A stretch of DNA of 64,000 nt. Origin: Streptomyces sp. CA-210063 (GTDB lineage: Bacteria > Actinomycetota > Actinomycetes > Streptomycetales > Streptomycetaceae). The stretch's first letter is position 1; the number at the start of each line of letters is the position of its first letter. Made by a program: the position numbers and the translations under genes. The notes beneath the pieces are model-generated. The model did not search any database and was not told the origin of the DNA. It was given only the letters and a program-made list of their open reading frames with translations. The stretch lies in the NCBI RefSeq assembly GCF_024612015.1, contig NZ_CP102512.1, forward strand, positions 1,612,001 to 1,676,000. Direction: 5' to 3'. Shown here in pieces: positions 16,585-26,232 of this stretch.

Positions 16585-17916
16585 TCAGGCCGTCCGCAGG
16601 AAGCGGTCGAGTACGCGGACGCCGAAGTGGAGCGCCTCGACCGGGACGCGCTCGTCGACGCCGTGGAAGAGCGCCCCGTAGTCGAAGCCCTCCGGGAGCT
16701 TCAGCGGCGAGAAGCCGTAGCCGGTGATGCCGAGCCGTGAGAACTGCTTGGCGTCCGTGCCGCCCGGCATGCAGAACGGCACGACCTGCCCCTCGGGCGC
16801 GAACTCCTCGACGGCGGCCCGCATCCGGGCGTACGTCACGGAGTCCACCGGGGCCTGGAGGGCCACCTCCCGGTGCTCGTACTCCCACTCCACATCGGGG
16901 CCGGTGAGCCGGTCGAGGGTCTCCCGGAACTCGTCCTCGCCGCCGGGCAGATACCGCCCGTCCACATGGGCGACGGCCTCCCCCGGAATCACATTGATCT
17001 TGTAACCGGCTTCCAGCATGGTCGGGTTGGCGCTGTTGCGCACGGTCGCCTCGACCAGGGCGGCGGCCGGACCGAGCTTGTCGATCAGCCGGTCGACGTC
17101 ATGGCGGTCGTCGAGGTCGGCCTCGATGCCGTACAGCGCGGCGAGTTCGGTGAGGGCCGCGCGGACGGTCGGGGTGAGCCGGACGGGCCACTCGTGCGCG
17201 CCGATCCGGGCGATCGCCCCCGCGAGGCGGGTCACCGCGTTGGCCCGGTTCACCTTGGAGCCGTGGCCGGCCCGGCCGCGCGCGGTGAGCTTCAGCCAGC
17301 CGGTGCCGCGCTCCCCCGCCGCGATGGGATAGATCTGCCGGCCGGCGCCGTCGTGGACGGTGAACGCCCCCGACTCGCTGATGCCCTCGGTGCAGCCCTC
17401 GAAGAGTCCGGCGTGTTCGTCGGCGAGGAAACCGGAGCCGTCCTCGGCGCTCGCCTCCTCGTCGGCGGTGAACGCGATCACGATGTCCCTGCGGGGCCGT
17501 ACACCCGTGCGCGCCCAGTGCCGGACGACCGCGAGGATCATCGCGTCCATGTTCTTCATGTCGACCGCGCCCCGGCCCCAGACGACGCCGTCGCGGATCT
17601 CCCCGGAGAACGGGTGCACGCTCCAGTCCTCCGCCCGCGCGGGCACCACGTCCAGATGACCGTGGACGAGCAGCGCGTCCGCCGACGGTTCGCTGCCCTC
17701 GATCCGCGCGACGACATTCGTCCGGCCCTCGGTGCGCTCAAGCAGCGTGGGCTCCAGACCGACCTCGCCCAGCAGCGCGGCGGCGTACTCGGCGGCGGGC
17801 CGCTCCCGGCAGTCCCCGCCGCCGCGGTTGGTGGTGTCGATGCGGATGAGGTCGGAAGTGAACCGGACGACCTCGTCGAGTGCCCGCTGCTCCACCGGTG
17901 CCGTCTGCTCAGCCAT
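16585..17916 (-). CDS. M20 family metallopeptidase
   Basis: A 443 aa M20/M25/M40 peptidase (ArgE/DapE/carboxypeptidase G2-like). Metal and catalytic residues are visible in LLVHGHLDVVP, WGRGAVDMKN, TADEEASAEDG and LFHGVDE. The lid domain is around residues 190-310 (KLTARGRAGHGSKVN). It likely removes amino acids or acyl groups from small peptides with two zinc ions. ATG 17916 follows GGAGGAG by five bases and overlaps the end of the M55 gene by 8 bp, indicating translational coupling. Confidence 0.93.
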   Translation of the reverse strand: MAEQTAPVEQRALDEVVRFTSDLIRIDTTNRGGGDCRERPAAEYAAALLGEVGLEPTLLERTEGRTNVVARIEGSEPSADALLVHGHLDVVPARAEDWSVHPFSGEIRDGVVWGRGAVDMKNMDAMILAVVRHWARTGVRPRRDIVIAFTADEEASAEDGSGFLADEHAGLFEGCTEGISESGAFTVHDGAGRQIYPIAAGERGTGWLKLTARGRAGHGSKVNRANAVTRLAGAIARIGAHEWPVRLTPTVRAALTELAALYGIEADLDDRHDVDRLIDKLGPAAALVEATVRNSANPTMLEAGYKINVIPGEAVAHVDGRYLPGGEDEFRETLDRLTGPDVEWEYEHREVALQAPVDSVTYARMRAAVEEFAPEGQVVPFCMPGGTDAKQFSRLGITGYGFSPLKLPEGFDYGALFHGVDERVPVEALHFGVRVLDRFLRTA

Positions 17917-18742
17917 AGGTCTCCTCCACTGCGGCCGAGACGATCGTCGTGACCGCCTTGAAGGTACGGATGCCCTCGTACATGGTCGGGCTGGTGTACG
18001 CGACCTTGCGTTCACCGATACGTGCCACACCGGGCACGACGGTCGCGGCCATCGCCAGGTGCTCGGCGTCGAACTCCAGCGCCACGGTGAACGGCCCGCC
18101 CCTGACGGGTTCGTGACGCACCGCGAGCGACGCGGCCTCCTTCGCCGCCGCGCGGATGTCGGCGGCCGTTCTCGCCGGGGTGCGGCACACCGCCGCGTAC
18201 CGCGACACATGGTCCTTGACCGCCACTTTGAGCGCCCCGGGCGCGTACCCCAGGGCGTCCTCGCAAGCCACGTCGTCGCCTGTCACCAGGACCACCGGTA
18301 CCCCGTACTCGGCCACGACATGCGAATTCAGGAGCCCTTCGCTCGCCCGCTCGTCGTTGACCCACACGCCGGTGACGGAGTTCGCGAGATACGTGTGGGC
18401 CAGGACCCCTTCCATCCCCGCGCCCGCGTGGTAGCCGACGAACGCGATCCCGTCCACGTCCCCGTGCTGCACGCCCTCCACCATGGACAGCGCCTTGTGC
18501 CGCCCGGTCAGCATCTGCGCGCGCTCGTCCAACCGCTCCAGCAGCAGATTGCGCATCGTCCAGTGCGCCTCGTTGATCAGCACCTCGTCGGCTCCGCCGT
18601 CGAAGAAGCCGAGCACGGCGGCGTTGACATCGGAGGTGAACATCGCACGACACCGCTCCCACTGCGGCGTCCCCGGCAGCACGTCGGCCGGCCAGGTGAC
18701 ACCGGTGGCGCCCTCCATGTCGGCGCTGATGAGGATCTTCAT
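17909..18742 (-). CDS. dppA: M55 family D-aminopeptidase (DppA-like)
   Basis: A 277 aa protein of family M55, like B. subtilis DppA, a zinc D-aminopeptidase that releases N-terminal D-Ala. The ligand motifs DMEG near residue 8, NEAHW near 60, GYHAG near 104 and NDERASEGLLNS near 128 are present. It heads a peptidase operon (M55, M20, S9, S66) suited to D-residue-containing cell-wall peptides. There is no ribosome site; TAACGT ends eight bases before ATG 18742, so a leaderless transcript is likely. The promoter and first five codons are repeated at 38894-38950, 20 kb away. Confidence 0.92.
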   Translation of the reverse strand: MKILISADMEGATGVTWPADVLPGTPQWERCRAMFTSDVNAAVLGFFDGGADEVLINEAHWTMRNLLLERLDERAQMLTGRHKALSMVEGVQHGDVDGIAFVGYHAGAGMEGVLAHTYLANSVTGVWVNDERASEGLLNSHVVAEYGVPVVLVTGDDVACEDALGYAPGALKVAVKDHVSRYAAVCRTPARTAADIRAAAKEAASLAVRHEPVRGGPFTVALEFDAEHLAMAATVVPGVARIGERKVAYTSPTMYEGIRTFKAVTTIVSAAVEETYG

Positions 18743-18784
18743 GCTGCTTCACGTTACGCGTCGACGCGGGAACTTCTTACGAGG
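18728..18784. repeat. Direct repeat copy 1 (dppA promoter and start)
   Basis: This 57 bp matches 38894-38950 at 51 positions without gaps, including a perfect 29 bp core that spans the first five dppA codons and the TAACGT -10-like element. Similarity stops abruptly on both sides. It marks the left edge of the 20 kb block that carries the Pfa-like genes. Confidence 0.9.
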
Positions 18785-18845
18785 CAGAGAGGGAGTCCAC
18801 TCCTGAGACTCGGCACCTCGGCGCAGGGCGGTGCCGGACTCTGGC

Positions 18846-19760
18846 TCATCCGGCGAGACGGTCCAAGGACTCGTAGGTCGCGAGGTACTCGGCCGTGTCG
18901 ACGGAGCGTCCCATGGTGAAATTCGCGATCAGATCCGCGAGTGCCTCGGGCCGCTCCCCGCTCAGCAGATGGCCGGCGTCCCTGATGACCGCGAAATCGG
19001 CACGGGGAAGTTCAACCGCCAACTCGCGGCTGAGCCCTGGAGGAGCGAACCGGTCGTGTTCACCGGCGACGATCAGAAAGCGCACATCAGCGGGAATAGC
19101 CTCACGGGGGCGCAACGGATGACGCAGAACCCGCAGCGTGTTCTGCACATACCTGTCCATCCCGTCCGGGGAGAGTGAGTTGAAATTCCGGTAGGCGAGC
19201 AAGGTGATCGCCTTCCGCTGAGCGGACTCGCCCGCAGTGGGCGGAAAGAAGAGATCGACCGTGGTCCTTACGAACTCGTCCGGATCTCCTCCTACCAAAG
19301 CATCCAACGCGTAGTGGAGCGAGTCCCGTGTCTGAGGAGCGAGTTCAGGGCCGACGGAGGCCAGGACCGCGCCGACCGTACGCGCGGGATGGCGGCAGAT
19401 GAAACGGCCGGCCGTGACGGCTCCGTAGCAGGCTCCGAAGAGATTGGCCCTCGGGATTCCGGCGTCGTCGAGCACATGGGCCAGCGCATCGGCGAGGAAG
19501 TCGAAACCGTGGTAGGCGGGCAGCACATCGGAATCCCCTGCCCCCGGCAGATCCACGGTGATGACAGATGCGTGTGCGGAGAGATGCTGCTCCACACCGG
19601 TCCAGGCGAACTGATCCTGCAGTACCCCGCCCAGGAGAACAATGGGCTCGGTGGTCGGACGATCCTGATGGATGATTCGGTAGGAATAGTCGTACCCGGC
19701 GAAGCGCACAGCATTTCGCTCCTCCTCCAACAGCCGGGCACCGACACCGGGTTCGTTCAT
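18846..19760 (-). CDS. Alpha/beta hydrolase with Cys at the nucleophile position
   Basis: A 304 aa alpha/beta hydrolase-fold protein. The oxyanion region (IVLLGGVLQDQFAW), the acid in GEHDRFAPPG near residue 250 and His in AGHLLSGE near 273 are normal. The nucleophile elbow, however, reads GACYG with Cys-111 instead of Ser. Cys nucleophiles occur in dienelactone hydrolases and engineered thioesterases. Its ATG overlaps the stop of the pfaC-like gene by 4 bp, so it is translated with the synthase and is a good candidate for chain release or acyl transfer. No signal peptide is visible. Confidence 0.85.
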   Translation of the reverse strand: MNEPGVGARLLEEERNAVRFAGYDYSYRIIHQDRPTTEPIVLLGGVLQDQFAWTGVEQHLSAHASVITVDLPGAGDSDVLPAYHGFDFLADALAHVLDDAGIPRANLFGACYGAVTAGRFICRHPARTVGAVLASVGPELAPQTRDSLHYALDALVGGDPDEFVRTTVDLFFPPTAGESAQRKAITLLAYRNFNSLSPDGMDRYVQNTLRVLRHPLRPREAIPADVRFLIVAGEHDRFAPPGLSRELAVELPRADFAVIRDAGHLLSGERPEALADLIANFTMGRSVDTAEYLATYESLDRLAG

Positions 19761-22700
19761 TTCGGGTACACCGCCCTCATGCCGAGGTCGCGCACATGGT
19801 AGATGCGGCGGCCGTCGATCCACAGCCATGCCTCGGCAACAGCCGTGGTGCTGCCCGGATCGCGCGTGAAGCTCAGCACATCCATCTCGACGGTGAGAAG
19901 ACGGTCGGTGGGAACGACCTGCCCGCGGTATTTCCAGGTGGTTTTCCAGCCGGTCAGGATGGGCTCGAAACGCGTTCCCTCGGGAAGGGTTCCCGCGCAG
20001 CGTTCCTCGATGTGGAACCGTAGGAGTTGGCACATGGCTTCGATACCGAGGGATCCCGGCTGGACCGGGTCCTGGAAGAAGTGCGCGCTGAAGTACCAGG
20101 CTCCGGGATCGATGTGCTTCTCCGCACGCAGCCGTCCCTGTCCATGTGGGCCGCCGTCGGGCCAGTAGCCTGTGACGCGGTCGAGCATGCGCAGCATGGG
20201 GCCGATTCCTGAGGGACGGTCGGCGCCGAGGGCGACAGTGACGTCGGAAGGTGCGGCCAGGCGGGCTCGTTCGGCCTCGGTGGCGGGCAGGCCGAGTTGT
20301 CTGGCCAAGGCTTCCGCCGGGAAGAAACCGAAGGACGTCTGGAGGTCCGCGAGGGGTTCTCCGTCGGCCAGGCACCGGACGGTGAAGGCCGTCAGGATCA
20401 TGTCGCCGTACCGGGAGACACCGGTCAGTTCCGCGTGGGTGTGCAGTGTGCGCGTGCCGGGATCCACCGCGCGGTGCACGATGGCGGTGCCGTCGAGATT
20501 GCGGAACGCCAGCGGCGGCCCGTCCGCGAGCGCGTTGCCGATGCCGTACATGGCGAGCCATCCGCAGGGTTGCAGGGCGACCTCCAGCAGCACCGCGAAG
20601 GGCATGGTGGCCGTGCCGTTCTGATCGAAGTACCAGGTCTGTTCCGGTACGTCGTACTCGGCTCGTACGCCGCTGCCTTCCCTCAGTGTGTGCTGGGGGC
20701 CCTCGATCGAGACGACCCGGCTCACGAAGTGATAGGGCGGGCCGGGGAGACGCGGCAGGGGCCGGCCGTCGTCCAGGGCCGCGACAGCGGGACCGAATGC
20801 CTCGGACGGTCTGCCCCAGGCACAGGCGAGGAGAGCCGGGTAGCCGTACGAGACTCCGCCCGACTCGGCCACCGGCCTGGTTTCCCGGTGCCCGACGAGG
20901 CCGCCCAGCAGACCCGGTGGCACGTGTTCGCCGGTCGTCCGTACGACGGGTGGGCCCAGTTCTCGCCAGTGAGTGAGGGGCCAGTCGGGCACCAGGCGTA
21001 CGCCGACGTCGGCGGCGTGGAACGCCTTCACACCGTCGACGGTGACGAGCATGTCGGCCCGGAGTTCGGGGTGCGGTCCGGCGTGCGTCTCCCGGACGAA
21101 CAGTTCGTAGGTCACGAGCCGGCTCGCGGGGGTGGCCTGCCCTCGGCAGCGCATCCGGGTCGTGCGGCCGGGCACCGGTTCGAAACGCCAGCCGTCCCGG
21201 TCGACGGTGTGGCCCAGGGCGGCGAGATAGAAGGCCATGGCCTGCACGCCTGCCTGGAACATCAAGGTGCCGGGCATGCAGGGATCGTTGTGGAAGTGGC
21301 CGTCAAAGAACCATTCGTCGCCCTCGATCGGTGTTTCGGCCCGGAGATAGCCGCGTTTCCAGGGACCTCCCGCGGGGTCGAGTGCGGTGACTTCGTGGAG
21401 CAGGAGCAGGCGCCCGCTGTCGATGCCCGGTGACCGCACGTGGGCGTGTGTGCGTTCCCAGCCCGGCCCGAAGCAGTCGGCGGGGCGTCCCTCGGCGAAC
21501 GCCCGCACCTGCTCATGGCCAAAGCGGACGGCCACCTGGTCGACAGCCGGCGGGTCGTGGCGGGCCGGCTCCGGCGGGGTGTGGTCGGCCGGGTCCCACC
21601 GCACCCCGTCGCTGTCCGCCAGCTCTGCGTCCGTGAAGTATCCGGCCTGTCCCTCGCGTACGCGCAGCCGGAGTTCGTCGCCCACGTAGCAGTCGTACTG
21701 GAAGAAGAAGATCCGGATGCCGTTGTGCTCGGTGTTGCCGGTGACGTGGATCGCGTAGCGCAGAGTGTCGCCGGGGCGCGGCGCGACACCGTGGAAGTCG
21801 GCCTCACAGCCCAGCAGGCGGTACACGCGGTCGCCCTGTCCTGCCAGATCGGCGCCGAGGTAGCTCATGAGCAGCATGTCGGCCTGCCCCGCCTCGATCA
21901 TGAGGCCCGCGGGCATCCGTCCTGCGGGATCGACGTACCAGCTGTCGTTCCGCACCGTGGTCTCGGTCCAGATCATTCCGGTGCCCAGGGAGGCCGGCTC
22001 GGCGGCGATCCCCAGGACCCGGTCGATGAGCAACAGGGGAGGCGCGGGCAGCCGGGTCTGGCGGACTCGGCCGTCCTGCGGCGCGAAGAGCGGCCCGAAC
22101 AGGTCGGAGATCCGTCCGGTCGCATGCCGTTCGAGCTGCGCGCGGTCGAACGACGGGCCCGGGTACGGGGCGGGGCCGGGTCGGCGAGGCGACGCCACGG
22201 TGTGGTGCGAAGAAGCAGTTCCGGCCGCCCTGTCAGCTCCCGCCGCTCTCCCCGCTCCAGCCGCCGCGATGAGCGCGGCCAGGTCGCGTGTGCGTGACGC
22301 CAGGAATTCCTCGTGGGCGCGGGTGGCGTGAGTGAGGTGGTCGCGGTGGGCGACGACGACGAGTTCACGTTGACGCGCCAATGACCGGGCGGCCTCGGAC
22401 GGAGCGACGCTCCGCGCCGGGGAAGGGAAGGCACCGGCGGCACCGGAGACGCGCGGCCCGCCGCCAGGTGAGGCGGGGAGGACGACCTGAGCCCGGTACG
22501 GGATCAGGCGGGTGGCGCGTGGGGAGTCGGCGAGAGGGGGAGCCACGGCGGTGAGGCGTTCGAACAGGGACTGTGCCGCGCAGGGGATGCCCGCGGCGGC
22601 GAACTCGGCGACGGCCTGGCACAGTTGGTCGACGCCGTGCGTACCGGTTTCGTCCAACGCGACGGCGAGGTGGTCACGATCGCCGAGGATCCGCCGGATC

Positions 22701-25700
22701 CAACCCGTGCACGAGCCACGCGGACCATGCTCGACGAAGACACGCACACCGTCGGCGTAAGCCCGCTCGATCACCCCGGCGAAGTCGATGGTGCCCATGG
22801 CCTGCGCGGTGACGGCGTCGGCGGCGAGCCGCGCCGTGGGAACGTACGAGTCCCTGGCCGCGCAACCGTAGAAACGGACGCCTGGCACCGCGACGGTGGC
22901 TCGGTGATGAAGCCGCCACCACTGCTCGCGCACTTCCTCCAACTCGGGCGCGTGGGCGGCCATGTCATAGTCGACCCGGACGGTGTGGGCCCCGCGCAGG
23001 GGTCCTTCCAGAACGGCGGCGCAGGCGTCGGCCTCGCCGCCGATGACACACACACCGGGCGCGTTCACCGCCATCAGATGCACGGCACGTAGCCCGGTCA
23101 GCGCGGCGCGCACCTCGTCGAGGGGCGCGTTGACCACGTGCGTGGCCCAGTGCCGGCCCGTGATGCCGAGGCGCTGCCAGGCCGTGCGGGCGGCGCGATG
23201 CTCGCCGGTGACATCGCGGGTGAACAACTCGTCGGCGCATGCGTCGGCGTACAGGGCCGCCGCGTCCGGCCAGGCCCCGAGCGCCACGAGAGCAGTCGAC
23301 TCGCCGGACGAGTAGCCGATGGCGGCCTGCGGGACGAGTCCGAGCGTGTCACGGGTGAGGCGGGTGTGCAGGGCGGCCAGGGCCGTGACCCCGAAGATCT
23401 GGCCGAGCACGCCGCTGGGCGCGGTCGCGGGCAGACCGTGGACACGCCGTACCTCCGCATGCTCCGCCGGGAAGGCGAGGGCCAGTTCGCGTCCTGCCCC
23501 GGGGTAGTGGGCCGAGCCGCCCGTGTAGACGAAAGCCGTCTCCCCCTCGATCGGCGCCGCCCGGTAGGCGGCACCGGGCGGACGGCCGCCCGCGCCGGTC
23601 AGCCATCGGCGTGCCGCTTCGCTGCGCTGCGCCACCGACGCGGCCGGGCCCGCAAGGACGAGGCGCGCGGGGCCGCGGCTGTCCTCGCGGCCCTCGGCGA
23701 GCGCGGCCACCACCTCCTCGCGGTCCGCGCCGGAATACACCGACAGGCGGCGCGGCCCCTCCGACAGCCAGGGAGTGTGGTCGCCCGCCGTCAGCCGTAC
23801 CCGGGCCGGGGGCGCCCCCAGCGTGGAGACGACGACGGTGGCTGTCCTCAGCGCGGGGTCCGGCTCGGCGGGGCCGTCCGCACGGGGCCGGACGCGGTGT
23901 CCGAGGGCGACGACGGCGGCAGCGGCACTCAGCAGGCCCTGAGCGGCATGCGCCGTACCGAACAGGGCGGCGGGGTCGAAGCCCGGCGGAAGTGCCGTGG
24001 GTAGGGCGACTGCCTCGGTGGCATCCCCACCGCGCACCAGCAGATCGTCGGATTCCGGTGGGCCGCCGTCGGCGTGCTCGTCCCCGACGACGGCGAGGAC
24101 GGGATCGCCGTCGCGGCGGGCGTCAGTGACACGTTTGAGGACCATGACCACGGCCGCGTCCCCTGGTGGGGTGTCACGGCCCACCGCCCGCAACGCCTCC
24201 TGGTGCACGGGATCGTGGGAGAGGTCAACCGCCCCGACGACCGCGGCGTCCATCTCGCCCGACCGCAGTGCGCGCACCGCGAGGTGCAGGGCGACGACTC
24301 CGGACGCCTCCTCCGCACAGACCGCGTAGCCGGGGCCCCGGAGGTCCAGGACGGCGTTGATGCGGCCTGCGACGAGGTTCGGCAGGGTGCCAAGAACGCG
24401 GGTGGCGGTGAGCTCAGGGGTGAACGCGTCTCGGTACCGGCCGAGTTCGTCGGCGTCGGTGTGCACGCCGGCCGCCGCCAGCCAGGAGGGGACGCGCCAG
24501 CGGCCTCCGTACCGGGTGAGTGAGGCCGCCGCGCCCGCTCCGACGAGGACCGCCGTGCGCTCGCGCGGCAGCCGCACCCCTGCCGTGGCCTCGCGCGCCG
24601 CCTCCAGGACGAGCAGGTGGTGGGGCTGTACGTCGTCCAGATCACGGGGTGGGAAGGGCAGGCCGGGGAGCGCGACCTCGATCCGTGCCCGGGTGTCCCC
24701 GACCACGTCGCCCGCGAGCAGGGTGCGGCGGAAGTCGTCCAGGCCACGGCCGCCGGCCACACGTGCGCCGAGAGCCACCACGGCCACCCGACGGTCGGTC
24801 GGCTCCGGCACGGGCCGCGGCGGCGGTGGGGCCACGAGGGCTCGTTCCGTGTCCGCGGCTTCCAGGACGAGATGGGCATTGGTGCCGCCGAACCCGAAGG
24901 CGCTCAGACCGGCACGACGTGGCCCGGCCCACGGCAGCGGCTCGGTCAGGGGACGCAGCGGCGTGCCGCGCACGGTGTCGATCGGCTCGGTCAGGCCAGG
25001 CGTGGCGGGGCGGGTGCCGCAGCGCAGGGCACCGAGAAGTTTGAGCATGCCGGCCGCTCCGGCGGCGGTCAGCGGATGCCCGAGGTTCGCCTTCACCGAG
25101 CCGAAGGGCAGACCGGGGTGGTCCGCGAACACACGGGCGGAGCTGCGCACTTCGGTCGCGTCTCCGACAGGGGTGCCGGTGCCATGGCATTCCAGCAGCG
25201 AGATCGAGGCCGGATCGAGGCCGGCGGCGGCGTACGCCGCACGCATGGCCTGCTCCTGGCCGTCCGCCGAGGGCGACGCGAAGCCGTTCCCACGGCCGTC
25301 GTTGGACAGGCCCACCCCGCGTACGACGCCGAGGACCGGCCGCCCCTCGGCGACCGCGTCGCGCAGCCGCATCAAGGCGGTGAAGCCCGCTCCCTCGGCC
25401 GGCACCAGGCCGTCCGCCCGGCGGTCGAACGGCCGGCACCGACCGCTGCGGCTCATCGCCCCCAGGGCACAGAAACCGATCTGGATGAACAGGTTGTCCG
25501 TGCAGTTGACCGCTCCCGCGAGCATGAGGTCGGCGGAGCCGTCATGCAGCCGGTCGCAGGCGAGTTTGACCGCATGGATGTACGAGGCGCATGCGGCGTC
25601 CAGGGCGAAGGCGCCCGCGCCGAGGCCCAGGGCACGTGCCGCGAGGTGCGCGGGCAGGCCCGTGTGGAAGGCACCGCGACCGGCCGGCCGGGGACCGAGC

Positions 25701-26176
25701 GCGGGGAGCAGCCGGTCCCGGACACCGGCCGTCTGTCCGTCGACGTACACGTGCTCGGCGAAATCCGCGGCGACGTCCGACGGATAGCTCAGGTTGCCCA
25801 GGACGAGTCCGGACCGCGCCGTCCGCGCCTCGTCGTGGAGCTCGTATCCGGCCTCGCCGAGTGCTTGGCGCGCACTGTGCAGAACCCAGCGGACCATCGG
25901 ATCGAACGCCCCGACCTCGGCACCGGCCAGGCGGAAGCCCTCCGGGTCGAAGACATCGTCGAATCCGCGTACGTAGCCGCCCATCCGGGTCCAGGTGGCA
26001 TCGGCACACACGTCCACCGGGCCGGTGATGTGCTGGTCCGTCACCCGCCAGCGCCGCTCGGGCACCGGGGCCACGGCGACGCGGCCGGCGGCGACGTTCT
26101 CCCACAGCGTGTCCGGGTCGAGGGCGTCGGGAAAGACACACCCGCGCCCCACTACCGCGATCGGTTCACATCCCAT
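19757..26176 (-). CDS. PfaC-like multidomain synthase: KS-CLF-AT-(DH-DH)-(DH-DH)
   Basis: A 2139 aa protein. Ketosynthase, residues ~5-430, has Cys-196 in DAACASY, plus ECHGTGT and NLGHP. A second KS-like domain (~460-830) has Glu-623 where KS has Cys, so it is a chain-length-factor type. The acyltransferase (~890-1230) has Ser-956 in GYSSGES and His in AAHAPE. Four hot-dog units follow as two pseudo-dimers: each first half lacks the catalytic His (near 1416 and 1853), and each second half keeps it (His-1627 in DGHFHNDP, His-2032 in SAHFFQDP). This matches PUFA synthase subunit C plus an AT. ATG 26176 is chosen after GGGA; the open frame further upstream lies inside the pfaA-like gene. Confidence 0.9.
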   Translation of the reverse strand: MGCEPIAVVGRGCVFPDALDPDTLWENVAAGRVAVAPVPERRWRVTDQHITGPVDVCADATWTRMGGYVRGFDDVFDPEGFRLAGAEVGAFDPMVRWVLHSARQALGEAGYELHDEARTARSGLVLGNLSYPSDVAADFAEHVYVDGQTAGVRDRLLPALGPRPAGRGAFHTGLPAHLAARALGLGAGAFALDAACASYIHAVKLACDRLHDGSADLMLAGAVNCTDNLFIQIGFCALGAMSRSGRCRPFDRRADGLVPAEGAGFTALMRLRDAVAEGRPVLGVVRGVGLSNDGRGNGFASPSADGQEQAMRAAYAAAGLDPASISLLECHGTGTPVGDATEVRSSARVFADHPGLPFGSVKANLGHPLTAAGAAGMLKLLGALRCGTRPATPGLTEPIDTVRGTPLRPLTEPLPWAGPRRAGLSAFGFGGTNAHLVLEAADTERALVAPPPPRPVPEPTDRRVAVVALGARVAGGRGLDDFRRTLLAGDVVGDTRARIEVALPGLPFPPRDLDDVQPHHLLVLEAAREATAGVRLPRERTAVLVGAGAAASLTRYGGRWRVPSWLAAAGVHTDADELGRYRDAFTPELTATRVLGTLPNLVAGRINAVLDLRGPGYAVCAEEASGVVALHLAVRALRSGEMDAAVVGAVDLSHDPVHQEALRAVGRDTPPGDAAVVMVLKRVTDARRDGDPVLAVVGDEHADGGPPESDDLLVRGGDATEAVALPTALPPGFDPAALFGTAHAAQGLLSAAAAVVALGHRVRPRADGPAEPDPALRTATVVVSTLGAPPARVRLTAGDHTPWLSEGPRRLSVYSGADREEVVAALAEGREDSRGPARLVLAGPAASVAQRSEAARRWLTGAGGRPPGAAYRAAPIEGETAFVYTGGSAHYPGAGRELALAFPAEHAEVRRVHGLPATAPSGVLGQIFGVTALAALHTRLTRDTLGLVPQAAIGYSSGESTALVALGAWPDAAALYADACADELFTRDVTGEHRAARTAWQRLGITGRHWATHVVNAPLDEVRAALTGLRAVHLMAVNAPGVCVIGGEADACAAVLEGPLRGAHTVRVDYDMAAHAPELEEVREQWWRLHHRATVAVPGVRFYGCAARDSYVPTARLAADAVTAQAMGTIDFAGVIERAYADGVRVFVEHGPRGSCTGWIRRILGDRDHLAVALDETGTHGVDQLCQAVAEFAAAGIPCAAQSLFERLTAVAPPLADSPRATRLIPYRAQVVLPASPGGGPRVSGAAGAFPSPARSVAPSEAARSLARQRELVVVAHRDHLTHATRAHEEFLASRTRDLAALIAAAGAGRAAGADRAAGTASSHHTVASPRRPGPAPYPGPSFDRAQLERHATGRISDLFGPLFAPQDGRVRQTRLPAPPLLLIDRVLGIAAEPASLGTGMIWTETTVRNDSWYVDPAGRMPAGLMIEAGQADMLLMSYLGADLAGQGDRVYRLLGCEADFHGVAPRPGDTLRYAIHVTGNTEHNGIRIFFFQYDCYVGDELRLRVREGQAGYFTDAELADSDGVRWDPADHTPPEPARHDPPAVDQVAVRFGHEQVRAFAEGRPADCFGPGWERTHAHVRSPGIDSGRLLLLHEVTALDPAGGPWKRGYLRAETPIEGDEWFFDGHFHNDPCMPGTLMFQAGVQAMAFYLAALGHTVDRDGWRFEPVPGRTTRMRCRGQATPASRLVTYELFVRETHAGPHPELRADMLVTVDGVKAFHAADVGVRLVPDWPLTHWRELGPPVVRTTGEHVPPGLLGGLVGHRETRPVAESGGVSYGYPALLACAWGRPSEAFGPAVAALDDGRPLPRLPGPPYHFVSRVVSIEGPQHTLREGSGVRAEYDVPEQTWYFDQNGTATMPFAVLLEVALQPCGWLAMYGIGNALADGPPLAFRNLDGTAIVHRAVDPGTRTLHTHAELTGVSRYGDMILTAFTVRCLADGEPLADLQTSFGFFPAEALARQLGLPATEAERARLAAPSDVTVALGADRPSGIGPMLRMLDRVTGYWPDGGPHGQGRLRAEKHIDPGAWYFSAHFFQDPVQPGSLGIEAMCQLLRFHIEERCAGTLPEGTRFEPILTGWKTTWKYRGQVVPTDRLLTVEMDVLSFTRDPGSTTAVAEAWLWIDGRRIYHVRDLGMRAVYPK

Positions 26177-26232
26177 GCTGATCCCGACTGATCCACTCTC
26201 TCGCCCGCGCCGGGGTGTGGCCCGGCCCGGTG

